64,000 bases of DNA from Chania fonticola_B. GTDB taxonomy: Bacteria; Pseudomonadota; Gammaproteobacteria; Enterobacterales; Enterobacteriaceae. The position numbers and the translations under genes are program-made. Positions 9,361-17,838 of this stretch are shown piece by piece. The notes under the pieces were generated by a model. It ran no database searches. It worked only from the letters and a program-made list of their open reading frames with translations, and was not told the DNA's origin. The stretch is taken from assembly GCF_048537545.1 (NCBI RefSeq), contig NZ_CP183218.1; one strand, 5' to 3'. Within the stretch, counting starts at the first letter, position 1, and each line of letters starts with the position of its first letter.

Positions 9361-10908
9361 TTACTCGTCTTGTTCGTGCAGCGGTTTCACCTTGGTGATA
9401 CTGACCAGCTCGATGCGATAATCCGAGATCTCAAGGATTTCAAAGCGCAGGTCGTGAAGTTCGACCACGTCGCCCACCGTTGGCATCTGGCCAGAATATG
9501 AGAGCAGGAAGCCCGCCAGCGAGGCGTAATCCTCGGTGGGGCTAACCAGATCGTCACAGTCCAACGCCTGCTCCAACGAGTGGAGATCCGCTCCGCCTTT
9601 CACCAGCCAACGGTCGCCATCCTCGATAATATCCGGCGTTTCATCTTCATCCGGGAACTCACCGGCAATCGCTTCCAGCACGTCTAATGGCGTGACCAGC
9701 CCCTGCACCACGCCAAACTCATTGGTCACCATCACCAGACGGCCCTTGGCCCGGCGCAATACCGCCAGCAGCTTGATCACGTCCATGGTTTCCGGCACCA
9801 CGATCGGTGGAGTACGTGCGGCAAACTCGGCGATATCCACACCCTGATCCAACGCGACCAGCAGATCCTTGGCTCGCACTACGCCGATAAACTCGTCCAG
9901 CTCATAGCGGCAAACCGGGAACAGGCTATGCGGGGTATCCAGCAACTGTTCGCGCACCTCGTCGCGGGAGCGTTCGCAATCTACCCACGAAATCTCGGTG
10001 CGCGGCGTCATGACGCTGCGCAAGGTACGGGAAGCCAACGTCAGCACGCCGCTGATCATATAGCGTTCCTCCTGCGCAAAGGTTTCTTTCACCTTATGCA
10101 GGCTGACTTCATCCACCTGCTGCTGGGTACGCTGTTGCCCCATCAGGCGCATAATCGCTTCAGCCGTGCGTTCGCGCATCGGGCGACGAGACTCGTGCTT
10201 GATGAAGTTGCGCCGTGCAATCTGGTTAAACATCTCGATCAGGATCGAGAAACCAATCGCCGCATACAGATAGCCTTTCGGAATGTGCACGCCAAGGCCT
10301 TCGGCAATCAGGCTCAGGCCGATCATCAGCAGGAAGCTCAAACAGAGCACCACGATGGTCGGATGGGCGTTCACGAAGTTGGTCAAAGGTTTCGAGGCCA
10401 GCAACATCACCGCCATCGCAATCACTACCGCTGCCATCATGACCGGCAAATCGTTGACCATCCCCACCGCCGTGATCACCGCGTCGAGCGAGAACACCGC
10501 ATCAAGGATGACAATCTGCACCACCACCGCCCAGAATTTGGCGTAGCCACGGTTGGCACCTTCCTGATGAGTGCTGCCCTCCAGCCGTTCATGCAGCTCC
10601 ATCGTGGCTTTGAACAACAGGAATACCCCACCAAACAGCAGGATCAGGTCGCGGCCAGAGAAAGCGAACTCCCCCACGCTGAACAGCGGTTTGGTCAGCG
10701 TCACCATCCATGAAATCACCGACAGCAACCCAAGACGCATCACCAAGGCTAATGAAAGACCGATAATGCGCGCTTTATCACGCTGCTTGGGCGGTAGTTT
10801 GTCGGCCAGAATGGCGATGAATACCAGATTGTCGATACCCAGCACGATTTCCAAGACCACCAGGGTCAATAACCCGGCCCAAATCGAGGGGTCCATTAAT
10901 ATTTCCAT
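9361..10908 (-). CDS. yoaE: TerC-family membrane protein with CBS pair and CorC domain (YoaE)
   Basis: An inner-membrane protein of 515 residues close to E. coli YoaE. The first ~230 residues form the TerC-like integral membrane domain, with acidic intramembrane motifs (VVLEIVLGIDN and VILDAVFSLDAV). Two CBS domains follow (about 300-420), then a C-terminal CorC/HlyC transporter-associated domain. TerC relatives (Alx, MntP neighbours) export or balance metal ions such as Mn; the substrate here is not shown by sequence. ATG 10908 lacks a strong ribosome site and is overlapped by an upstream open frame, which suggests translational coupling. Confidence 0.88.
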   Translation of the reverse strand: MEILMDPSIWAGLLTLVVLEIVLGIDNLVFIAILADKLPPKQRDKARIIGLSLALVMRLGLLSVISWMVTLTKPLFSVGEFAFSGRDLILLFGGVFLLFKATMELHERLEGSTHQEGANRGYAKFWAVVVQIVILDAVFSLDAVITAVGMVNDLPVMMAAVVIAMAVMLLASKPLTNFVNAHPTIVVLCLSFLLMIGLSLIAEGLGVHIPKGYLYAAIGFSILIEMFNQIARRNFIKHESRRPMRERTAEAIMRLMGQQRTQQQVDEVSLHKVKETFAQEERYMISGVLTLASRTLRSVMTPRTEISWVDCERSRDEVREQLLDTPHSLFPVCRYELDEFIGVVRAKDLLVALDQGVDIAEFAARTPPIVVPETMDVIKLLAVLRRAKGRLVMVTNEFGVVQGLVTPLDVLEAIAGEFPDEDETPDIIEDGDRWLVKGGADLHSLEQALDCDDLVSPTEDYASLAGFLLSYSGQMPTVGDVVELHDLRFEILEISDYRIELVSITKVKPLHEQDE

Positions 10909-11126
10909 ATCAGACTCCAGAAGAAAGACAGGTTGGCAGAGCTGTGCTCAGACGTAGGGAGGCAAACGCAGACGTGGCGTTGGCGATGACAGAGAGAAAA
11001 CTGGATGGCACTAACAGGAAGCAGCCATAAGGCCGAGCGAACGTTGTGGCGCCAACAGGTGGCGGGTGAAACCTTGTAAAACAGTAACTTCGGTGACAGT
11101 CCATAGGGAGGGCTGAGGCCCTTCAC
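10896..11126 (-). CDS. Possible leader ORF overlapping the yoaE start
   Basis: A 76-codon frame starts at GTG 11126 and stops at TAA inside yoaE codons 2-4, overlapping by 13 bases. The AAGGA directly before the GTG has almost no spacer, so the start is uncertain. A second frame (11104 to 10910) ends 1 base before the yoaE ATG. The TAA inside TTAATGG would also be present in E. coli yoaE as I recall its N-terminus. I recall, but cannot verify, that a leader ORF (yoaL) has been reported upstream of E. coli yoaE. Neither frame shows homology to a known protein. Confidence 0.3.
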   Translation of the reverse strand: MKGLSPPYGLSPKLLFYKVSPATCWRHNVRSALWLLPVSAIQFSLCHRQRHVCVCLPTSEHSSANLSFFWSLIWKY

Positions 11127-11494
11127 TCCTTGGTTATGAAAGAAGAATGCACTCTAACAGGAAATTTTTCGCCAGAAAAGTGGCTTTGTTCAGTTTACGT
11201 CTCATTTTGTAACAGCTTTGCTGTTTAATTCCGCAAACCAACTATTCGGCTTAATCGATCCACTAATAGCAGAGCAATGTCACAAAATTTATTTTTTCAC
11301 GCACTAAAATAAATGTCGTTAACAGGAATTAACGGCCACAGGTTTTTGAAACTGCGTGATAAATGTTAAGTGTGAGTTTCTTTTTTTCTACCATAATGTA
11401 TTTGAACCAACGTATCTGAACCGCGGAAGTGACTGCCAGGATGGTGATGAGTCAAGACACGATCCGTGCCTTAAGTTCAACGAGGAGGTAGCGA
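11127..11494. other. Divergent regulatory region between yoaE and manX
   Basis: No further gene seen. It carries the 24-bp palindrome at 11289-11312 and a partial CRP-like site (TGTGA half on the minus strand near 11280). The manX ribosome site GAGGAGGT is at 11482-11489. Confidence 0.5.
11289..11312. promoter_or_regulatory. Probable Mlc/NagC-type operator upstream of manXYZ
   Basis: A 24-bp palindrome with perfect TTATTTT / AAAATAA arms and a central CG step. This has the shape of Mlc and NagC ROK-family repressor sites, and E. coli manXYZ is controlled by both. It lies 182 bases upstream of the manX start. Assignment to one of the two proteins is not possible by eye. Confidence 0.6.
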
Positions 11495-12466
11495 GTGGCA
11501 ATAGCTATTATCATCGGCACACACGGGACTGCAGCGGAACAACTGCTGAAAACAGCAGAAATGCTATTGGGTGAGCAAGCCAACGTCGCCTACATAGATT
11601 TCGTTCCCGGTGAAAATGCTGAAACGTTAATTGAGAAATATAATGGGAAAATCAGTGAACTCGATACCAGCGATGGCGTCCTGTTTCTGGTTGATACCTG
11701 GGGCGGCAGCCCGTTTAACGCGGCCAGCCGCATCGCAGTAGACAAACCACACTATGAGGTTATCACCGGGGTTAACATTCCCATGCTGGTGGAAACATTC
11801 ATGGCCCGTGATGACAACCCAAGCTTTGACGAACTGGTCGCGCTGGCGTTGGAAACCGGCCGTGAAGGCGTGAAAGCGCTGAAGAAACCGGTGGAAGAGA
11901 GTGTTAAGCCCGTCGCGCCACAAAGTGCCCCTGCTCCAAAAGCCGCTGCGCCACAAGCGCCTCTTGGCCCCAACGACCATATGAAAATCTGTCTGGCACG
12001 TATCGACGATCGTCTGATCCACGGCCAGGTTGCTACCCGCTGGACCAAAGAGACCAACGTCAGCCGCATCATCGTAGTCAGTGATGAAGTAGCCGCCGAC
12101 CACGTCCGTAAAACCTTGCTGACTCAGGTTGCTCCTCCAGGCGTTACCGCTCACGTTGTTGACGTGGCAAAGGCGATCCGCGTCTGGAACAACCCGAAAT
12201 ATGCGGGTGAGCGCGTAATGCTGCTGTTCACCAATCCAACCGACGTTTGGCGTCTGGTAGAGGAAGGGGTGGATATCAAATCGGTGAATATCGGTGGTAT
12301 GGCGTTCCGCCAGGGCAAAACCCAGGTGAATAACGCGGTGTCCGTCGATGAGAAAGACATCGAGGCGTTTAAGAAGTTAAACGAACGCGGGATTGAACTT
12401 GAAGTCCGTAAGGTCTCTTCCGACAGTCAGCTAAAAATGATGGACCTGATTAACAAACTCAATTAA
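11495..12466 (+). CDS. manX: PTS mannose-family transporter, fused IIA-IIB subunit (ManX)
   Basis: The cytoplasmic phosphotransfer subunit of the mannose/glucose/glucosamine PTS. Phosphate passes from HPr to His10 of the IIA domain (motif GTHG), then to His176 of the IIB domain (RLIHGQV), then to sugar crossing ManYZ. Residues 1-130 are IIA, about 131-162 a Pro/Ala-rich hinge, and 163-323 IIB. The length matches E. coli ManAB (323). The start is GTG 11495 behind a strong GAGGAGGT. It is first gene of a three-gene operon. Confidence 0.97.
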   Translation: MAIAIIIGTHGTAAEQLLKTAEMLLGEQANVAYIDFVPGENAETLIEKYNGKISELDTSDGVLFLVDTWGGSPFNAASRIAVDKPHYEVITGVNIPMLVETFMARDDNPSFDELVALALETGREGVKALKKPVEESVKPVAPQSAPAPKAAAPQAPLGPNDHMKICLARIDDRLIHGQVATRWTKETNVSRIIVVSDEVAADHVRKTLLTQVAPPGVTAHVVDVAKAIRVWNNPKYAGERVMLLFTNPTDVWRLVEEGVDIKSVNIGGMAFRQGKTQVNNAVSVDEKDIEAFKKLNERGIELEVRKVSSDSQLKMMDLINKLN

Positions 12467-12522
12467 CGGCAACGTCGTTAATTTTTTTACTCAGAGCTGT
12501 TTGGTCATATAGGAGAAGTGCA

Positions 12523-13323
12523 ATGGAGATCACCACTCTTCAGATTGTACTGATATTTATCGTTGCCTGTATCGCCGGGATGGGTTCCGTCCTGGATGAG
12601 TTTCAATTCCACCGCCCGTTAGTGGCCTGTACGCTGATTGGCTTCGTTCTCGGTGACATCAAAACCGGTATCATCATCGGCGGTACGCTGGAGATGATCG
12701 CACTGGGTTGGATGAACATCGGGGCTGCGGTTGCACCCGATGCGGCGTTAGCATCGATTATTTCCACCATTCTGGTTATCGCCGGTGGGCAAAACATCGG
12801 TGCCGGTATCGCCCTGGCGATCCCATTGGCAGCAGCAGGCCAGGTACTGACCATTATCGTGCGTACCATCACCGTGGCCTTCCAGCATGCGGCGGACAAA
12901 GCGGCAGAACGGGGTAACCTGAACGGTATTACCGTGATCCACATCGCGGCCCTGTTGGTACAGGCAATGCGTGTCGCTATTCCTGCGGTGATCGTGGCGG
13001 TCTCTGTCGGTACAGCTGGCGTCCACGCCCTGCTTAACTCAATTCCGGAAGTGGTCACAGGCGGTCTGAATATCGCCGGTGGCATGATCGTGGTAGTTGG
13101 TTACGCGATGGTCATCAACATGATGCGTGCCGGCTATCTGATGCCATTCTTCTACCTGGGCTTTGTTACCGCAGCCTTCACCAACTTTAACCTGGTCGCA
13201 CTCGGTGTGATCGGTGTGGTGATGGCGGTGCTCTACATCCAGCTCAGCCCTAAATACAACAAGTCTCAGGTGGTTCAGGCCAACCCTGCCGGTGCCAACG
13301 ACCTCGATAACGAATTGGACTAG
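12523..13323 (+). CDS. manY: PTS mannose-family transporter subunit IIC (ManY)
   Basis: An integral membrane sugar channel subunit of 266 residues, the family length. It starts MEITTLQIVLIFIVACIAG and has many hydrophobic helices with conserved GSVLDEFQFHRPL and GGTLEMIALGWMN loops typical of ManY. It works with ManZ to translocate mannose, glucose, glucosamine and similar sugars while ManX phosphorylates them. ATG 12523 follows GGAGAAG. It sits 56 bases after manX. Confidence 0.97.
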   Translation: MEITTLQIVLIFIVACIAGMGSVLDEFQFHRPLVACTLIGFVLGDIKTGIIIGGTLEMIALGWMNIGAAVAPDAALASIISTILVIAGGQNIGAGIALAIPLAAAGQVLTIIVRTITVAFQHAADKAAERGNLNGITVIHIAALLVQAMRVAIPAVIVAVSVGTAGVHALLNSIPEVVTGGLNIAGGMIVVVGYAMVINMMRAGYLMPFFYLGFVTAAFTNFNLVALGVIGVVMAVLYIQLSPKYNKSQVVQANPAGANDLDNELD

Positions 13324-13338
13324 GAATAGGTGAAAGAA

Positions 13339-14181
13339 ATGGTTGATACAACGACTCAAAAGAAACTGACACCTGCCGATATTCGAGGCGTATTCGTACG
13401 CTCCAACCTGTTCCAGGGTTCATGGAACTTCGAACGTATGCAGGCGCTAGGTTTTTGTTTCTCGATGGTGCCGGTGATCCGTCGCCTGTATCCGGACAAC
13501 AACGACGAACGCAAGCAGGCAATCAAACGCCATCTTGAGTTCTTCAATACGCAACCGTTCGTCGCAGCGCCAATACTTGGCGTTACCATGGCGATGGAAG
13601 AACAGCGTGCCAACGGCGCACCGATCGACGATGCGGCCATCAACGGCATCAAAGTAGGTCTGATGGGGCCACTGGCCGGCGTCGGTGACCCGATATTCTG
13701 GGGTACCGTTCGCCCGGTATTTGCCGCATTGGGTGCCGGTATTGCCATGAGTGGCAGCCTGCTCGGCCCGCTGTTGTTCTTCGTACTGTTTAACCTGGTA
13801 CGCCTGTTGGTTCGTTACTACGGTGTCGCCTACGGTTATCAAAAAGGGGTCGATATCGTTAGCGATATGGGCGGTGGTTTCCTGCAAAAACTGACGGAAG
13901 GGGCGTCCATCCTCGGCCTGTTTGTCATGGGGGCCCTGGTTAACAAGTGGACGCACGTGAATATCCCGCTGGTGGTGTCAAAAATTACCGACCAGACCGG
14001 GCAAACCCACGTCACCACGGTACAAACCATCCTTGATCAGTTGATGCCTGGCTTGGTACCGCTACTGCTGACCTTCGGCTGTATGTGGCTACTGCGCAAG
14101 AAGGTCAACGCGCTGTGGATCATTATCGGCTTCTTCGCCATCGGTATCTTCGGTTACTGGATTGGTCTGTTAGGTCTGTAA
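13339..14181 (+). CDS. manZ: PTS mannose-family transporter subunit IID (ManZ)
   Basis: The second membrane subunit of the mannose permease, 280 residues from ATG 13339. Signature segments SNLFQGSWNFERMQ, GLMGPLAGVGDPIFWGT and LTEGASILGLFVMGALVN are all present. ATG 13339 has AGGTGA at 5 bases. An in-frame GTG at 13330, after AGGA, would add three residues and is an alternative. It ends in front of a strong terminator. Confidence 0.96.
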   Translation: MVDTTTQKKLTPADIRGVFVRSNLFQGSWNFERMQALGFCFSMVPVIRRLYPDNNDERKQAIKRHLEFFNTQPFVAAPILGVTMAMEEQRANGAPIDDAAINGIKVGLMGPLAGVGDPIFWGTVRPVFAALGAGIAMSGSLLGPLLFFVLFNLVRLLVRYYGVAYGYQKGVDIVSDMGGGFLQKLTEGASILGLFVMGALVNKWTHVNIPLVVSKITDQTGQTHVTTVQTILDQLMPGLVPLLLTFGCMWLLRKKVNALWIIIGFFAIGIFGYWIGLLGL

Positions 14182-14194
14182 TAGCAATTGATAG

Positions 14195-14219
14195 CCGGGG
14201 GGCAACCCCCGGTTTTTTT
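14195..14219 (+). terminator. Rho-independent terminator of manXYZ
   Basis: A 7-bp stem CCGGGGG / CCCCCGG with a 4-base loop, followed directly by seven T residues, 13 bases after the manZ stop. Confidence 0.92.
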
Positions 14220-14236
14220 ATTTATGGAGTGGTGAG

Positions 14237-14695
14237 ATGTCGCTGACCGATAGCGTAATACTGATTTTTATTCTGCTGATGCTGGCGTATGCGCTGTATG
14301 ACGAGTTCGGCATGAACCTGCTGAAAGGAAAAACGCTGTTAAAGGTGCAGCTCAAGCGGGGTAACCGCCTGGACTGCCTGATCTTCGTCGGTCTGATCGC
14401 CATCCTGATCTACCGCAACCTGGTCGAGCAGGGAGCGCCGATAACTACCTACCTGCTAATTTCCCTGGCGTTGATGGCGGTATATATCTCCTATATCCGC
14501 AAGCCCAAAATGTTGTTTAAAACTACGGGCTTCTTCTATGCAAATGCGTTTATTGACTATCGACGCATCAAAGCCATGAATTTATCCGAAGACGGCATTC
14601 TGGTTATCGACTTAGAACAGCGCCGGTTATTAATCCAGGTTACGCATCTGGATGACCTGGAAAAAATCTATCATTTTTTCCTTGAAAATAAATGA
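14237..14695 (+). CDS. yobD: DUF986 inner-membrane protein YobD
   Basis: A 152-residue protein equal in length to E. coli YobD. It has an N-terminal membrane helix, two further hydrophobic stretches (about residues 52-60 and 72-90) and the conserved C-terminal region GFFYANAFIDYRRIKAMNL. Function unknown. The ribosome site GGAGTGGTGAG precedes ATG 14237. Its place between manZ and mntP is the same in E. coli. Confidence 0.9.
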   Translation: MSLTDSVILIFILLMLAYALYDEFGMNLLKGKTLLKVQLKRGNRLDCLIFVGLIAILIYRNLVEQGAPITTYLLISLALMAVYISYIRKPKMLFKTTGFFYANAFIDYRRIKAMNLSEDGILVIDLEQRRLLIQVTHLDDLEKIYHFFLENK

Positions 14696-14717
14696 GTTAA
14701 ATCCACCTCACCCCATC

Positions 14718-14755
14718 CTGATTAATTAACAGTGTTTTTGTGGATAATTAATCAG
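14718..14755. repeat. 11-bp perfect inverted repeat after yobD
   Basis: Arms CTGATTAATTA and TAATTAATCAG are separated by 16 bases, 22 bases after the yobD stop. This could be an AT-rich hairpin at the yobD transcript end or an operator for the mntP promoter. No U tract follows. Confidence 0.5.
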
Positions 14756-14920
14756 CATGGCTGGTATTTTTCCTGCTTATTTTTTCCACACCATTGATGC
14801 AACTATCGCCATTATTACTCTCACCAAGCCCGCTAATGAAAATAAGTCTCAATTTCACCCAATACCCCGGTGAAATTAAACGTTGTCCGCAGCAAAAATA
14901 TTATGGTATGGTTGCGCCGT

Positions 14921-15104
14921 CATTGGGGAGTAGCCGGTTTCTGGGGGAGTTTTAACCAGAAACGCCCGTATCAACATACTCGTTTCGTCAGCGAAACGTG
15001 GTGCGGGCAGCCAGGTAGGTTGGCGAGACCATAGGCACGTAACTCCGTCGTATGGTTGGGGGTGAGTTACGTGTATATGGAGCCACCCGGCCGAGACTAT
15101 TTCA
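14921..15104 (+). promoter_or_regulatory. yybP-ykoY manganese riboswitch in the mntP leader
   Basis: The leader contains the yybP-ykoY signatures in order: GGGGAGTAGCC (14925-14935), a variable hairpin (GTTTCTGG...CCAGAAAC), CAACATACTCG (14972-14982), a second hairpin (TTTCG..CGAAA) and a closing GGCGAGACC segment (15022-15030). Downstream, a perfect 9-bp stem CACGTAACT / AGTTACGTG (15036-15073) can form the expression platform before the mntP start. This matches the known riboswitch that activates mntP in E. coli when Mn is high. Boundaries are approximate. Confidence 0.9.
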
Positions 15105-15671
15105 ATGAACCTTTCCGCAACTCTTATCCTGGCTTTTGGCATGTCTATGGACGCGTTTGCCGCGTCGATCGGCAAAGGTGCGACTCTGCATCAACCGCGT
15201 TTTCGCGAAGCTATACGTACCGGTCTGATCTTTGGCATCATTGAAGCCATTACCCCGCTCATCGGCTGGGGCATCGGGCTGTTTGCCAGCCAATACATCA
15301 TGGAATGGGACCACTGGGTCGCCTTTAGCCTGCTGTTTATCCTTGGCGCACGCATGATCGTTGAAGGGGTGAAAAACAAGCCGGAAGAAGAGAAAGTCAA
15401 TCGTCATGGTTTCTGGGTGCTGGTTGCTACGGCCATCGCCACCAGTCTGGATGCGATGGCAATCGGTGTGGGTCTGGCATTCCTGCAGGTTAATATCCTG
15501 CATACCGCGATGGCGATAGGTATGGCGACCATGATCATGGCTACGCTGGGGATGATGGTTGGCCGGTTTATCGGCCCGCTGCTGGGCAAGCGCGCAGAAA
15601 TTCTTGGCGGCGTGGTGTTGATCGGGATTGGCTTTAATATCCTGCTGGAGCACTTGGGCTACCTGGCTTAA
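15105..15671 (+). CDS. mntP: Manganese efflux pump MntP
   Basis: A small inner-membrane Mn(II) exporter of 188 residues, the family length. Six hydrophobic helices are visible, and the paired acidic motifs FGMSMDAFAAS (near residue 15) and ATSLDAMAIGVG (near residue 105) are the two inverted DUF204 repeats. ATG 15105 lies 32 bases after the riboswitch expression hairpin, which fits translational control. The REP-like palindrome 22 bases after the stop may end the transcript. Confidence 0.95.
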   Translation: MNLSATLILAFGMSMDAFAASIGKGATLHQPRFREAIRTGLIFGIIEAITPLIGWGIGLFASQYIMEWDHWVAFSLLFILGARMIVEGVKNKPEEEKVNRHGFWVLVATAIATSLDAMAIGVGLAFLQVNILHTAMAIGMATMIMATLGMMVGRFIGPLLGKRAEILGGVVLIGIGFNILLEHLGYLA

Positions 15672-15692
15672 TCCTTGGCAGAGAAGAAGACT

Positions 15693-15718
15693 CCCTCACC
15701 CTCTCCCCAAGGAGAGGG
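15693..15718. repeat. REP-like palindrome between mntP and rlmA
   Basis: The sequence CCCTCACCCTCTCC, a CCAA loop and GGAGAGGG gives an 8-bp stem. It belongs to the same family as the ends of the elements at 24269-24464 and 42035-42430. Placed between convergent genes, it probably serves as a bidirectional transcript end. Confidence 0.75.
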
Positions 15719-15802
15719 AACCGACCGAGTTCGTTGATCTTTCTGCGTAATACCTCAACTTTCTTGCTTTTACACCCTGGTTTTCGAAGCTACATTGGCC
15801 AA

Positions 15803-16663
15803 TTACCTACTCTGTTCAGTTCCCTCGTCCTGTGGGAGTGGGTGAGCGGCGACCCGACGGTACAAGCGGATGGCGAAATCCGTCTCGCAGGCAAAGGTAG
15901 CCATGTCGAGCAAACCTTGCTGCACCTCCGGCGAAGCGCGCCAGGCAAACGGCGTCATCTGCAACAGATTGGCAGCCTGCTCACCCGGCAGCGCCATCGG
16001 ATAAGCCAGTGACTCGGCCAATTCACAGCTGAAGCCCTCAAGCTGCTCATCATGCTCCGCATGCAATTGAACCTCCTGATAAACCTGCTGTTTTAGCTGA
16101 TAAAGGTGACGCGGCCCCGGTGACACTGTCACCACCACCCCACCCGGCTTGACGACCCGCGCCAACTCCTCGGCTTTACAGGGGGCATAGATACGTAACA
16201 CAGCATCGAGCGACGCGTCAGCAAACGGTAGACGATGGCTGGAAGCCACGCAGAAAGAGACCGCCGGGTAGCGTTTGGCTGCCGAGCGGATAGCCACCTT
16301 GGCAACATCCAGGCCATACACCGCTACGGTCCGTTCCTGAGACAAGCGTGCAGCCACGGCGGCCGTGTAATAGCCTTCACCACAGCCAATATCCAGCAGT
16401 GCCTGTGGCTCAATAGGCAAGGTGCTGGCTAACAGTTCAGCCACCCGCTGTTGCAACGGCTGGTAGTAGCCGCCGTCAAGAAATGCGCGGCGGGCCTGCA
16501 TCATCTGGGCACTGTCACCCGGCTGTTTAGAACGCTTGTGTTGCACCGGCATTAAGTTGACGTACCCTTCTTTGGCACGGTCGAATTGATGGTTATTTTC
16601 GCAACGCCACTGTTGATTTGCGAAATCAAGCGGTTGGAAGCACAGGGGGCACTGATAAGACAT
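15803..16663 (-). CDS. rlmA: 23S rRNA (guanine-745-N1)-methyltransferase RlmA
   Basis: RlmA methylates N1 of G745 in 23S rRNA. The protein has an N-terminal zinc knuckle (CPLC, residues 5-8, then Cys and His further on) and a class I SAM-methyltransferase domain with LLDIGCGEGYYTAAVA. The segments GDSAQMMQARRAFLD and IYAPCKAEELARVVKPGG match E. coli RlmA. I start at ATG 16663 (MSYQCPLC); the frame extends 32 codons upstream without homology. The 286-residue product is about 17 longer than E. coli RlmA, mostly at the C-terminus. Confidence 0.93.
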   Translation of the reverse strand: MSYQCPLCFQPLDFANQQWRCENNHQFDRAKEGYVNLMPVQHKRSKQPGDSAQMMQARRAFLDGGYYQPLQQRVAELLASTLPIEPQALLDIGCGEGYYTAAVAARLSQERTVAVYGLDVAKVAIRSAAKRYPAVSFCVASSHRLPFADASLDAVLRIYAPCKAEELARVVKPGGVVVTVSPGPRHLYQLKQQVYQEVQLHAEHDEQLEGFSCELAESLAYPMALPGEQAANLLQMTPFAWRASPEVQQGLLDMATFACETDFAIRLYRRVAAHPLPQDEGTEQSR

Positions 16664-16808
16664 GGATGAGATCCCAGAGAGAGATGGCGCGGGTAGTCTA
16701 AAGAAGGCTGGTGTACGATGCAAGGCGGATGCCCATCTGCCACTAGCCAAGTAATCCAAAAGCTGGCTACACTGGATATCTCCTCTCAGCCACAGGCAAA
16801 AACGTTCT

Positions 16809-17522
16809 ATGACCGACTATTCCCCGCTGCTCAGCGGCGTTCCTGGCATCGCTCATGGCTTTGGCAATAAAGGTGCCCTGCTGCCAACGCCGTTACAGCC
16901 CTTTCGCAATACGCTGCCTGAGAAAAAACAGGTACACGGTACTCGCATAGTCGATATCCATCAGGCGGGCCAGCAATGCGGTGAGGCCGATGGCTTCTTT
17001 ACCCGTGAGCCAGGGATCCTGATCAGCGTATTAACCGCAGACTGCCTGCCGGTGATTTTCAGCCGTAAAGACGGTAGCGCCATTGCTGCGGTACATGCGG
17101 GCTGGCGCGGCCTGCTGGATGGCATTCTGGAGCAGATGGCCAAACGTATCGGCCAGGATGACGATACCGCCAACTGGGTGGCCTCCATCGGCCCCGCTGC
17201 GGGCGCTTGCTGCTATCAGGTTAACCAGGAGTTGGTCGAACAGTTTCAGCAGGCGCTGCCCTTGCCAGCAGAGCTGATCAGCCCGACCCAACGCCATCTG
17301 GATCTGGCCGCCATCGCCGTAAACAAGCTCAAAGCCTTGGGCTTCGCCGCAGTCGATCACGCAGGCTCTTGCACCATCTGCACGCTCAACAGCGACCCAC
17401 GGCAGCCCCAGCGCTTTAAATACACCAGCTATCGCCGCAACAGCCATCGCCGCGCACAAGATCCCAACCATCCGGGGATTAAAGGCCGCAACCAGTATTC
17501 CGGCATCATCATCACCAGGTGA
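16809..17522 (+). CDS. PgeF/YfiH-type laccase-domain protein
   Basis: A 237-residue protein of the multicopper-polyphenol-oxidase-like family that includes YfiH (PgeF, peptidoglycan editing) and YlmD. The metal-site residues of the family are present: His43 in QVHGT, Cys79 in TADCLP and His96 in VHAGWRG. E. coli has its yfiH next to rluD, far from rlmA, so this is likely a second paralog. I cannot tell whether it edits muropeptides or acts on purine nucleosides as some relatives do. It is divergent from rlmA and ends at a strong terminator. Confidence 0.8.
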   Translation: MTDYSPLLSGVPGIAHGFGNKGALLPTPLQPFRNTLPEKKQVHGTRIVDIHQAGQQCGEADGFFTREPGILISVLTADCLPVIFSRKDGSAIAAVHAGWRGLLDGILEQMAKRIGQDDDTANWVASIGPAAGACCYQVNQELVEQFQQALPLPAELISPTQRHLDLAAIAVNKLKALGFAAVDHAGSCTICTLNSDPRQPQRFKYTSYRRNSHRRAQDPNHPGIKGRNQYSGIIITR

Positions 17523-17544
17523 TATTCATCGACGCCAGATACGA

Positions 17545-17572
17545 AAAAACCCGCACTAAGGCGGGTTTTTTG
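17545..17572. terminator. Bidirectional rho-independent terminator
   Basis: The symmetrical hairpin AAAAAACCCGC / GCGGGTTTTTT has a 6-base loop. It sits between the PgeF-like gene and cspC, which converge on it, and gives a U tract in both directions. Confidence 0.9.
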
Positions 17573-17587
17573 TTCAGCTGAAGCTGA

Positions 17588-17797
17588 TTAGATTGCAGTA
17601 ACGTTTACTGCAGATGGGCCTTTCTGGCCATCTTGGATTTCGAACTCAACGTTCTGGCCTTCAGCCAGGGTTTTGAAACCGTTACCCTGGATTGCAGAGA
17701 AGTGTACGAACACGTCTTTGCTGCCGTCAGCTGGGGTGATGAAACCGAAACCTTTAGACTCGTTGAACCACTTAACTTGACCTTTGATCTTTGCCAT
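17588..17797 (-). CDS. cspC: Cold-shock-family RNA chaperone CspC
   Basis: A 69-residue OB-fold RNA-binding protein with RNP1 (KGFGFITP) and RNP2 (VFVHFSAI). It differs from E. coli CspC, as I recall it, at a single residue near the C-terminus (GPSAVNV instead of GPAAVNV). CspC is a constitutively expressed RNA chaperone and antiterminator that stabilises stress mRNAs. It follows yobF by 41 bases on the same strand, as in E. coli. Confidence 0.97.
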   Translation of the reverse strand: MAKIKGQVKWFNESKGFGFITPADGSKDVFVHFSAIQGNGFKTLAEGQNVEFEIQDGQKGPSAVNVTAI

Positions 17798-17838
17798 CTT
17801 GAGTATTTCCTTTGGATTGTTTAAACCGCCCGTAGGCG

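Noticed and set aside
9928..10713. 261-codon plus-strand frame opposite yoaE
   Set aside because: A mirror of a strongly supported gene; composition is His/Gln-rich, as expected for an antisense frame.
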